Assembly (NCBI GenBank): GCA_009922295.1
Contig: RFWA01000105.1
Coordinates: 1-7,861, forward strand
DNA from: Betaproteobacteria bacterium
GTDB lineage: Bacteria; Pseudomonadota; Gammaproteobacteria; Burkholderiales; Burkholderiaceae_C
Length of the DNA: 7,861 bases
Reading direction: 5' to 3'
Positions within the stretch are counted from its first letter, which is position 1; every line of letters starts with the position of its first letter. A program made the translations under genes and the position numbers. Of this stretch, positions 1 through 5,366 are shown in pieces. Under the pieces are notes generated by a model. It saw nothing but the letters and a program-made list of their open reading frames with translations, did no database searches and was not told the origin of the DNA.

Positions 1-86
1 GGGTCACGCGTGTTTTGCCAGGGCAGGTCGTGCCGGCCATGGGCCTTCTGCCACTGGACCACGCGCCCGGCCAAATCGGCGCTCAT
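1..86 (-). CDS. mutY: Adenine DNA glycosylase MutY, N-terminal fragment
   Basis: Only the first 28 codons are present; the gene leaves the window at position 1. The minus strand reads MSADLAGRVVQWQKAHGRHD and continues with LPWQNTRD, which fits the N-terminus of MutY (usually W...HGR.DLPWQ.TRDPYRVW). MutY removes adenine mispaired with 8-oxoguanine; its catalytic residues and Fe-S cluster lie outside the window. The ATG at 86-84 overlaps the mutM TGA at 85-83 (ATGA), so translation is probably coupled to mutM. No strong Shine-Dalgarno sequence is visible just upstream, which agrees with coupling. The pairing with mutM makes functional sense because both enzymes belong to the 8-oxoG (GO) repair pathway. 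Identification rests on a short fragment plus context. Confidence 0.85.
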   Translation of the reverse strand, partial: MSADLAGRVVQWQKAHGRHDLPWQNTRD

Positions 87-907
87 GGCTTTTGGCACTG
101 CGGGCAGAAAAAAGTGGCGCGCTGCCCCTGTCGCAGCATCTTGATGGGCGTGCCGCAGACACGGCAGGGCTGACCCGCGCGCCCGTAGACCATGGCCTCA
201 AGCTGAAAATAACCCGTTTCACCGCTGGCGCTGGAAAAGTCGCGCAGCGTGCTGCCGCCCTTGGCGACGGCACGCGCCAGCACCTCGCGAATGGCTGTGT
301 GCAGCCGTGCGGCACGCGGCCGGCTCAGCTTGGCGGCGCGCACGGTGGGCCGGATGCCGGCCAGGAACAGCGCCTCTGAGGCATAAATATTACCCACTCC
401 AACCACCAGATCACCCGCCAGCAGCACCTGCTTGATGACAGTCTGCCGGCGTTTGAGACCAGCCTGGAACGCAGCCAGAACGAAGCCACCGGGGCCTTCG
501 GTCAGCGGCTCCATGCCCAGCCGACCCAGCAGTTTTTGGGCCGCCTCGTCGTCTTCTGCAGGAGCGTAGACCACAGCCCCAAAACGGCGCGGGTCGTGCA
601 GACGCAGCGTACCCTGGGTGGTGACCAGCTCAAAATGATCATGGACACCGGGCGGCGGCAGTGCGGGGGCAAAATTCAGGCTGCCCGACATGCCCAGGTG
701 CAGCAAGAGCAGGCCTTGGTCCAGGTCCAGCAGCAGGTACTTGCCGCGACGGCGCACACCACGCACTGTGCGTCCCGCCAAGGCGCCCACCGGGTAGCCC
801 AAAGGCCAGCGCAGGGGCTTGCCCAGACGGGCCTCCAGCACCCGGGCACCCTCAATGCGGGCGGCAAAGCTCATGCGGGTCACTTCAACTTCGGGTAATT
901 CAGGCAT
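83..907 (-). CDS. mutM: Formamidopyrimidine-DNA glycosylase (Fpg/MutM)
   Basis: Bifunctional DNA glycosylase/AP lyase that excises 8-oxoguanine and formamidopyrimidines from DNA. The 274-aa product is close to the E. coli length of 269. It starts MPELPEVEV, giving the catalytic N-terminal proline (Pro2) and Glu3. K56 in RRRGKYLLL matches the conserved beta-hairpin lysine. The void-filling residues are present: M73 in LGMSGS and R108/F109 in DPRRFGA. N173 lies in VGVGNIYASEALF, the helix-two-turn-helix motif. A C-terminal zinc finger uses C248, C251, C268 and C271, with the conserved arginine in GQRATFFC. I place the start at ATG 907, not the in-frame TTG at 916, because Pro2 must become the N-terminus. 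No clear Shine-Dalgarno sequence precedes it. It overlaps mutY by 4 bases downstream and diverges from the TPR gene. Confidence 0.97.
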   Translation of the reverse strand: MPELPEVEVTRMSFAARIEGARVLEARLGKPLRWPLGYPVGALAGRTVRGVRRRGKYLLLDLDQGLLLLHLGMSGSLNFAPALPPPGVHDHFELVTTQGTLRLHDPRRFGAVVYAPAEDDEAAQKLLGRLGMEPLTEGPGGFVLAAFQAGLKRRQTVIKQVLLAGDLVVGVGNIYASEALFLAGIRPTVRAAKLSRPRAARLHTAIREVLARAVAKGGSTLRDFSSASGETGYFQLEAMVYGRAGQPCRVCGTPIKMLRQGQRATFFCPQCQKP

Positions 908-933
908 CACAAACAATCAGGGCTGGCATGGAT

Positions 934-940
934 TATTATG
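934..940. promoter_or_regulatory. AT-rich, near-symmetric -10-like element between divergent mutM and TPR gene
   Basis: In the 38-bp gap between start codons, the only AT-rich patch reads TATTAT (934-939) on the plus strand and CATAAT (940-935) on the minus strand. Each is close to the sigma70 -10 consensus TATAAT. On the plus side, the hexamer ends 6 nt before ATG 946, so transcription would start at about the start codon. On the minus side, it would give an approximately 20-nt leader for mutM. No good -35 hexamer is seen at 16-18 bp on either side, so this is a weak prediction based on position and composition. Confidence 0.3.
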
Positions 941-945
941 GTCCG

Positions 946-2694
946 ATGCGTATTGCCCCACGTTTCACAGTATTGGCCCTGCTGCTGGCCGCGCTTGGCG
1001 CGAAAGCTCAGACCCCTGGCGTGCCGGCAGCGGCAGCCACTTCGTCACCTCAAAGCTCGGCGCTTGACGGCGCATTGTTTTACCAGTTATTGCTGGGTGA
1101 ACTCAATGCCAACGGTGAAGAGTCGGGTCCGGCGTTCTCACTCATACTGGATGCCGCCCGCAAGACCGTCGACCCACGGCTGTACCAGCGCGCGGTTGAG
1201 ATCGCGCTCAAGGCCCGATCGGGTGACTCTGCGCTGCAGGCAGCACGCGCCTGGCGTCAGGCGCTGCCCAACTCGCGTGAGGCCAACCGGTACACGCTTC
1301 AAATCCTGATCGGCATGAACCGGCTGGCCGAGACCGTAGAGCCGCTCAAGCGCGAAATTGCCAATGCCGAGGCTAAGGACAGAGCGCTCGCAGTCACCGC
1401 CATTCCGCGCTACTTTGCACGTGCCAGCGACAAAAAAGCTGCCGCCCAGGCAGCAGAGCAAGCGCTGGCCGAGTACCTCAGTACAGCCGCCATCGGCGTT
1501 GCCGCCTGGACCACCATTGGTCGTCTGCGGATGGAGGCCGGCGATGGCAGCGCCGCACTGGACGCCGCGCGCAAGGGACAAGCGCTTGATGCCAAAGCGG
1601 AGGGCCCCGCCTTGCTCGCACTGGCGCTCATGACAGCCAGGCAGCCCGCGGCAGAAGCCCTGGTGAAAAAATACCTCGACGGCAAGCCACAGCCTGAATT
1701 CCGATTGGATTACGCGCGTACATTGATTGATGGCCGTCGCTACGCGGAAGCCGCCACCCAGCTCGACCTGGTCACCACCGAGCGGCCTGAGCTCGCCGAG
1801 GCCTGGCTCATGCGTGGCGCCCTGGCACTGGACGACAATCAATATGGGCTGGCCGAAACCTGTTTCAAGCGCTACGTGGCTCTGATACCCCCACGCCCTG
1901 CTGGCGCAGCGCCTCGCGCGGCCGACCAGGGACTGGCGCAAGCCTACCTCTCGCTGGCTCAGATCGCAGAGAAACGCAAGGATATGGCGCAGGCGGAAGC
2001 CTGGTTGGCGCGCATTGAGAGCCCGGATGAACTGCTCAATGCCCAAGTACGTCGCGCCGGCATCCTGGCGCGCCAGGGCCGGGTGGACGAGGCACGCCAG
2101 CTGATTCGCAGCCAGCCAGAAAAAAGTGTGGCTGAAGCACGCCTCAAGCTCAACGCTGAGGTGCAGTTGCTGCGCGAGGCCAAGCTGTACCAGGCTGCCT
2201 ACGACCTGATTTCAGACAGCCTGAACCGCTTTCCTGGCGACGCCGACCTGAGCTACGACATGGCCATGATGGCTGAAAAAATCGGCAAGTTCGACGACAT
2301 GGAGCGCTTGCTGCGCAGTGTCATTGCCAGAAAACCTGACTACCAGCACGCTTACAACGCCCTGGGCTACTCGCTGGCAGAACGTAACCAGCGCCTGCCC
2401 GAAGCGCGGCAGTTGATCAAAAAGGCCCTCGAGTTCGCCCCGGACGACCCCTTTATTACCGACAGCCTGGGCTGGGTCGAGTTCAAAAGCGGCAACCTTC
2501 AAGAGGCCTTACGCATTCTGCAAGGCGCCTACAAAGCCCGACCAGACGCCGAAATTGCGGCCCATCTGGGCGAGGTGATGTGGGCCATGGGACGGCGCGA
2601 ACAGGCCCTGGCCGTCTGGCGCGAAGGTTTGACCCTGAGCCCTGACAACGACACCTTGCGCGACACCCTCAAGCGCCTGCGTGTGAAGCTGTGA
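946..2694 (+). CDS. Exported tetratricopeptide-repeat protein
   Basis: A 582-aa protein with a signal peptide at residues 1-22: basic MRIAPRF, a hydrophobic run of Leu/Ala, then AKA-Q as a likely cleavage site. The rest is mostly helical and Ala/Leu-rich. The clearest TPR units are near 286-318, 435-467, 469-502 (NALGYSLAE...ARQLIKKALEFAPDDP), 503-535 (SLGWVEFKSGNLQEAL) and 537-569. This looks like a periplasmic scaffold or interaction protein; no catalytic motif is seen and its partner is unknown. The same kind of TPR protein sits just before lolB in Pseudomonas, as I recall, suggesting an envelope-related role, but that is inference. An upstream ATG at 928 would add MDYYGP and put an acidic residue before the signal peptide, so 946 is preferred. 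The reading frame stays open antisense through mutM to position 661; that part is not considered coding. Its stop overlaps the lolB GTG. Confidence 0.85.
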   Translation: MRIAPRFTVLALLLAALGAKAQTPGVPAAAATSSPQSSALDGALFYQLLLGELNANGEESGPAFSLILDAARKTVDPRLYQRAVEIALKARSGDSALQAARAWRQALPNSREANRYTLQILIGMNRLAETVEPLKREIANAEAKDRALAVTAIPRYFARASDKKAAAQAAEQALAEYLSTAAIGVAAWTTIGRLRMEAGDGSAALDAARKGQALDAKAEGPALLALALMTARQPAAEALVKKYLDGKPQPEFRLDYARTLIDGRRYAEAATQLDLVTTERPELAEAWLMRGALALDDNQYGLAETCFKRYVALIPPRPAGAAPRAADQGLAQAYLSLAQIAEKRKDMAQAEAWLARIESPDELLNAQVRRAGILARQGRVDEARQLIRSQPEKSVAEARLKLNAEVQLLREAKLYQAAYDLISDSLNRFPGDADLSYDMAMMAEKIGKFDDMERLLRSVIARKPDYQHAYNALGYSLAERNQRLPEARQLIKKALEFAPDDPFITDSLGWVEFKSGNLQEALRILQGAYKARPDAEIAAHLGEVMWAMGRREQALAVWREGLTLSPDNDTLRDTLKRLRVKL

Positions 2695-3188
2695 GGCCAC
2701 CGAGTAGGTTGACTGCGCTTATCCTGGCTGCTACTTTATTTATAGCATCATGTGCAGCGCCAACAAGGCCTGGCGCCATGAATGGCACAGAACTTTCGCC
2801 ATGGCGCGGCAGGTTGGCCCTTCGGGTCGAATCTGAACCGGTGCAGGTTATTTCAGCCGCCTTTGAGCTCAGCGGCAGCGCCCCGGCTGGGGCGCTAACC
2901 CTGTTCACACCCCTGGGCACCACCGCTGCCGCCTTGAGCTGGACACCTGAGGGCGGCACACTGCGCAGCAACTCGGAAGTGCGCCAGTTCGCCACCCTCG
3001 GGGCGATGATGCGGCAGACCTTGGGGGCCGAACTGCCAATCACTGCTTTGTTTGCCTGGCTGGCCGGCGATACCGCCGTGTCGGACGGATGGCAAGTCGA
3101 CTTGTCACAGCGCCCCAATGGCCGCATCACCGTGCGCCGCCAGTCACCATTGCCAACGGCAGAAATGCGCGTGGTTCTGGACCCATAA
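2691..3188 (+). CDS. lolB: Outer-membrane lipoprotein localisation factor LolB
   Basis: LolB is the outer-membrane receptor that takes lipoproteins from periplasmic LolA and inserts them into the membrane. The 165-aa product has a lipoprotein signal peptide with lipobox IASC (acylated Cys21). Family-like segments follow: WRGRLAL, FELSGS, then LTLFTPLGTTAAALSW and LPITALFAWLAG. L75 in TPLG aligns with E. coli mature Leu68 in NPLGS, the exposed residue important for inserting lipoproteins. The protein is shorter than E. coli LolB (207 aa precursor); the N-terminal helix region appears reduced. The start is GTG 2691, which overlaps the TPR stop (GTGA) and implies translational coupling. No upstream ATG is available in frame. 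Its place between a TPR gene and ispE fits known synteny. A TGCTA-N9-TAGC palindrome lies inside the signal-peptide codons. Confidence 0.9.
   Translation: MRPPSRLTALILAATLFIASCAAPTRPGAMNGTELSPWRGRLALRVESEPVQVISAAFELSGSAPAGALTLFTPLGTTAAALSWTPEGGTLRSNSEVRQFATLGAMMRQTLGAELPITALFAWLAGDTAVSDGWQVDLSQRPNGRITVRRQSPLPTAEMRVVLDP
2729..2747. repeat. 19-bp palindromic mini-repeat in the lolB signal-peptide codons
   Basis: TGCTACTTTATTTATAGCA has perfect 5-bp inverted arms (TGCTA/TAGCA) around an AT-rich 9-nt centre. It stands out against the GC-rich surroundings. A second element with the same geometry lies at 6866-6884 and matches at 15 of 19 positions. Here it encodes part of the hydrophobic core (residues AATLFIAS). 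Similar TGCTA...TAGC elements are, as I recall, scattered in Comamonadaceae genomes; their function is unknown to me. Confidence 0.5.
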
Positions 3189-3213
3189 AGGCACAAAGAC
3201 TCGACCAAAACCC

Positions 3214-4053
3214 ATGCAGCGCCTCTACGACCTCAGCGCCCCCGCCAAACTCAACCTGTTTTTACACATCACGGGACGGCGTGCAGATGGCTACCACCTG
3301 CTGCAGTCGGTATTCATGCTGATCGACTGGTGCGACACGCTGCATGTGGAGCTTCGATCCGACGGGCTGATCAGCCGCGAGGACCTGGGCGCCGCCCTTC
3401 CGGCAGACGACCTTGTGCTGCGGGCCGCACGCGCCCTGCAGGCTGCCAGCGGGTGCAGCCTTGGGGCTCACATTGGCATTGAGAAACGTATTCCGGCCGA
3501 GGCCGGCATGGGCGGCGGCTCATCGGACGCAGCGACCACACTGCTCGCCTTAAATCGGCTGTGGCAACTCAATTGGCCGCTGGCCCGTCTGTTGCCGATT
3601 GGCTTGGCCTTGGGGGCTGATGTGCCTTTTTTCCTGGGCGGCCACAATGCCTGGGTCGAAGGCATAGGCGACATCATGGCCCCGATCACACTGCCGCCAG
3701 GGAATTTTTTGGTGGCAAAGCCCGCTGCCGGGCTGCCCACCCAGGCGATTTTCTCGGACCCAGCACTCAAAAGAGACAGCGACACTGCTATACTTTCAGG
3801 CTTCTCTGTGAGCCCCTTTGGTTTTGGCCGAAATGACTTGCAGAGGGTTGCGCAGAGGCTTTGCCCAGGCGTAACGCAAGCCCTTGATTGGCTTGTATCG
3901 CTCGGGCTCAGCGGCCGGATGACCGGCTCGGGCAGCGCGGTGTTTGCACACCTTGACCAACCCTTACAGGTGGAGAGTGTGCCAGCATCGATACAGACGC
4001 GGGTGTGCAGCAATTTGGGAGTCCACCCGCTTGCAGGCTGGGCATCCGCGTAA
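3214..4053 (+). CDS. ispE: 4-diphosphocytidyl-2-C-methyl-D-erythritol kinase (IspE)
   Basis: Cytosolic GHMP-family kinase that phosphorylates CDP-ME at the 2-hydroxyl in the MEP pathway of isoprenoid precursor synthesis. The product is 279 aa, near the E. coli size of 283. Motif 1 is PAKLNLFLHITGRRADGYH with the substrate-binding Lys12. Motif 2, the ATP-binding glycine loop, is AGMGGGSSDAAT (97-108). The catalytic Asp136 is in LGADVPFF. Motif 3 is RMTGSGSAVFAHL (235-247). ATG 3214 is the only sensible start: it lies 25 bp after lolB, homology begins directly, and no other start codon lies between. No strong Shine-Dalgarno sequence is visible, so it may depend on readthrough from lolB. The longer frame opening at 3052 overlaps lolB and is not used. 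tRNA-Gln follows after 39 bp. Confidence 0.96.
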   Translation: MQRLYDLSAPAKLNLFLHITGRRADGYHLLQSVFMLIDWCDTLHVELRSDGLISREDLGAALPADDLVLRAARALQAASGCSLGAHIGIEKRIPAEAGMGGGSSDAATTLLALNRLWQLNWPLARLLPIGLALGADVPFFLGGHNAWVEGIGDIMAPITLPPGNFLVAKPAAGLPTQAIFSDPALKRDSDTAILSGFSVSPFGFGRNDLQRVAQRLCPGVTQALDWLVSLGLSGRMTGSGSAVFAHLDQPLQVESVPASIQTRVCSNLGVHPLAGWASA

Positions 4054-4062
4054 AAGATTGAC

Positions 4063-4087
4063 GGTGGGTGGCGAATAGCCACCAACC
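4063..4087 (+). other. Hairpin between ispE and tRNA-Gln
   Basis: GGTGGC (4067-4072) and GCCACC (4078-4083) form a perfect 6-bp stem around the GAATA loop. After one G/A mismatch, three more pairs (4063-4065 with 4085-4087) extend it. There is no T-run, so it is unlikely to be an intrinsic terminator. It begins 9 nt after the ispE stop and ends 5 nt before the mature tRNA, so it could protect the ispE mRNA 3' end or mark a processing point when the tRNA is cut from a shared transcript. The structure is visible; the role is inference. Confidence 0.45.
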
Positions 4088-4092
4088 TGTGT

Positions 4093-4169
4093 AGGGGAGT
4101 CGCCAAGTTGGTTAAGGCACTGGATTTTGATTCCAGCATGCGAAGGTTCGAATCCTTCCTCCCCTGCCA
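4093..4169 (+). tRNA. tRNA-Gln, anticodon UUG
   Basis: A complete 77-nt cloverleaf can be folded by eye. The acceptor stem AGGGGAG (4093-4099) pairs perfectly with CTCCCCT (4159-4165), followed by discriminator G and an encoded CCA (4167-4169). The D arm uses GCC/GGC (4102-4104 and 4116-4118). The anticodon stem CTGGA/TCCAG (4120-4124 and 4132-4136) holds the loop TTTTGAT with anticodon TTG at 4127-4129, reading CAA glutamine codons. The T arm is GAAGG-TTCGAAT-CCTTC (4142-4158). It lies between ispE and prs, the same place as in Pseudomonas as I recall, and is probably cotranscribed since no good promoter is seen just upstream. Confidence 0.97.
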
Positions 4170-4274
4170 AATGACAGCCTGGACCAAGGTGGTGTCGGGG
4201 CTGACTATTTAGAGTGATGCGCCTGCAGCGCCAAAATGACCTCAACTGATCGTCAACCGATGTCCCAACCAATC

Positions 4275-5270
4275 ATGCAGGCAAGCCACACCCCTGATTT
4301 CATGGTGTTCACTGGAAATGCCAACCCGGGCATGGGTGCCGACATTGCGCACCACCTCAACATTTCACTCGGTGCAGCCATGGTCGGGCGCTTCTCCGAT
4401 GGTGAGGTTTCGGTCGAAATCAACCAAAATGTGCGTGCACGCGATGTGTTCCGTGCACGCGATGTGTTCGTGGTGCAGTCGACCTGCGCTCCGACCAACG
4501 AGAACCTGATGGAGTTGCTGATCATGGTCGACGCGCTCAAGCGCGCCTCGGCCGAACGCATCAGCGCCGTGATCCCTTATTTCGGCTATGCACGGCAAGA
4601 CCGGCGGCCACGATCAGGCCGGGTGCCGATCACAGCGAAGGTGGTCGCCAACATGTTGCAGGCCGTCGGCGTAGCGCGCGTGCTGACCATGGACCTGCAT
4701 GCAGACCAAATCCAGGGCTTTTTTGATATCCCGGTAGACAACATCTACGCCTCGCCGGTGTTGCTGGGGGATCTTCGACAGAAAAATTACGACGACCTCA
4801 TCGTCGTCTCCCCGGACGTCGGCGGCGTGGTGCGTGCGCGCGCCTTGGCCAAACAGTTGCACTGTGACCTTGCCATCATTGACAAACGCCGTCCCAAGGC
4901 CAATGTCAGCGAGGTCATGCATGTGATTGGCGAGGTGGAAGGGCGTAACTGCGTCATCATGGACGACATGATTGACACTGCAGGAACCCTGGTCAAGGCG
5001 GCCGAGGTGCTCAAGGAGCGCGGCGCCAAAAAAGTCTATGCCTATTGCACGCACCCGATTTTCTCCGGGCCAGCCATTGAGCGAATCAACAGTGGTGACG
5101 TCTTGGACGAGGTGGTGGTGACCAACACCATTCCCCTCAGTGAAGCCGCTGCGGCCTGTCGGAAGATCAGGCAACTGAGCGTTGCCCCCTTGTTTGCGGA
5201 AACCATCCAGCGGATTGCCAAGGGTGAATCCGTCATGAGTTTGTTCTCGGACCAGGAAAATCTTTTCTGA
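4275..5270 (+). CDS. prs: Ribose-phosphate pyrophosphokinase (PRPP synthetase)
   Basis: Makes 5-phosphoribosyl 1-diphosphate from ribose 5-phosphate and ATP, the precursor for purines, pyrimidines, NAD, His and Trp. With the start at ATG 4275 the product is 331 aa (E. coli 315). Visible motifs are FSDGEVSVEI, the ATP-binding YARQDRR (105-111), the metal/ATP segment DLHADQIQGFFDIP with His142, the catalytic-loop Lys204 in IIDKRRP, and the PRPP-binding loop DDMIDTAGT (230-238). A perfect 18-bp tandem duplication gives RARDVF twice (residues 54-65), where E. coli has a single RGGDIF at 49-54; this adds six residues at the allosteric region. Start alternatives in frame are ATG 4236 and ATG 4260; none has a clear Shine-Dalgarno sequence. 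I chose 4275 because homology with E. coli (PDMKLFAGNA) begins soon after. A terminator-like hairpin follows the stop. Confidence 0.96.
   Translation: MQASHTPDFMVFTGNANPGMGADIAHHLNISLGAAMVGRFSDGEVSVEINQNVRARDVFRARDVFVVQSTCAPTNENLMELLIMVDALKRASAERISAVIPYFGYARQDRRPRSGRVPITAKVVANMLQAVGVARVLTMDLHADQIQGFFDIPVDNIYASPVLLGDLRQKNYDDLIVVSPDVGGVVRARALAKQLHCDLAIIDKRRPKANVSEVMHVIGEVEGRNCVIMDDMIDTAGTLVKAAEVLKERGAKKVYAYCTHPIFSGPAIERINSGDVLDEVVVTNTIPLSEAAAACRKIRQLSVAPLFAETIQRIAKGESVMSLFSDQENLF
4434..4469 (+). repeat. Perfect 18-bp tandem duplication inside prs
   Basis: CGTGCACGCGATGTGTTC occurs twice with no spacer and no mismatch (4434-4451 and 4452-4469). Each copy is exactly six codons in frame and encodes RARDVF. 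The repeat does not extend further at either end. Related PRPP synthetases (E. coli NVRGGDIFIIQS, human SVRGEDVYIVQS) have one copy, so this is an insertion relative to the family. Replication slippage is the simplest origin. Confidence 0.95.
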
Positions 5271-5284
5271 TCCAGACCAAAGCG

Positions 5285-5321
5285 GGCTCGCGGCACAGCT
5301 AAGGTGCCACGGGCTTTTTTT
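5285..5321 (+). terminator. Intrinsic terminator or attenuator between prs and rplY
   Basis: The left arm GGCTCGCGGCAC (5285-5296) and right arm GTGCCACGGGCT (5304-5315) pair over 12 positions with one C/A mismatch and two G-U pairs, around the 7-nt loop AGCTAAG. A run of seven T (5315-5321) follows. This is the form of a Rho-independent terminator and lies 14 nt after the prs stop. As rplY follows 45 nt later on the same strand, it may end prs transcripts or act as partial attenuation. Confidence 0.65.
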
Positions 5322-5325
5322 AACC

Positions 5326-5361
5326 GGAGTCGCACTGGTCGCGGTGGACTCCTCCAGGAGT
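5326..5361 (+). promoter_or_regulatory. Possible rplY leader with alternative Shine-Dalgarno pairing
   Basis: ACTCCT (5348-5353) is the exact reverse complement of AGGAGT (5356-5361), which contains the rplY Shine-Dalgarno AGGAG, 6 nt before ATG. Folding as ACTCC-TCCA-GGAGT would hide the ribosome site. The same segment, as GACTCC (5347-5352), is also the exact complement of GGAGTC (5326-5331); that stem gains three more pairs (CAC 5333-5335 with GTG 5344-5346) past one bulged G and would leave the Shine-Dalgarno sequence free. The two folds exclude each other, as in a translational switch. The pairings are seen; regulation by L25 or anything else is inference. Confidence 0.4.
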
Positions 5362-5366
5362 AAATT

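Noticed and set aside
908..916. TTG 916 as mutM start
   Set aside because: MutM needs proline right after the initiator Met as its catalytic residue; only ATG 907 gives this.
661..945. Upstream extension of the TPR reading frame across mutM
   Set aside because: It is antisense to well-conserved mutM; the signal peptide begins at ATG 946.
1138..2046. Minus-strand open frame of 302 codons inside the TPR gene
   Set aside because: It is a shadow of high-GC coding sequence; no recognisable domain, and the plus strand carries clear TPR motifs and a signal peptide.
3787..3807. TGCTATACTTTCAGGCT in ispE as a third copy of the mini-palindrome
   Set aside because: It has the TGCTA arm but no TAGC arm at the right spacing.
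4058..4063. TTGACG as -35 of a tRNA-Gln promoter
   Set aside because: No -10-like hexamer at proper spacing, and it overlaps the left arm of the ispE-tRNA hairpin.
3468..4187. Minus-strand open frame of 239 codons over ispE and the tRNA, with GRKDSNLRMLESKSS-like sequence
   Set aside because: This is the antisense of tRNA-Gln and ispE; such GRKDSNLR...LESKSSALTN frames are a well-known false prediction opposite this tRNA.
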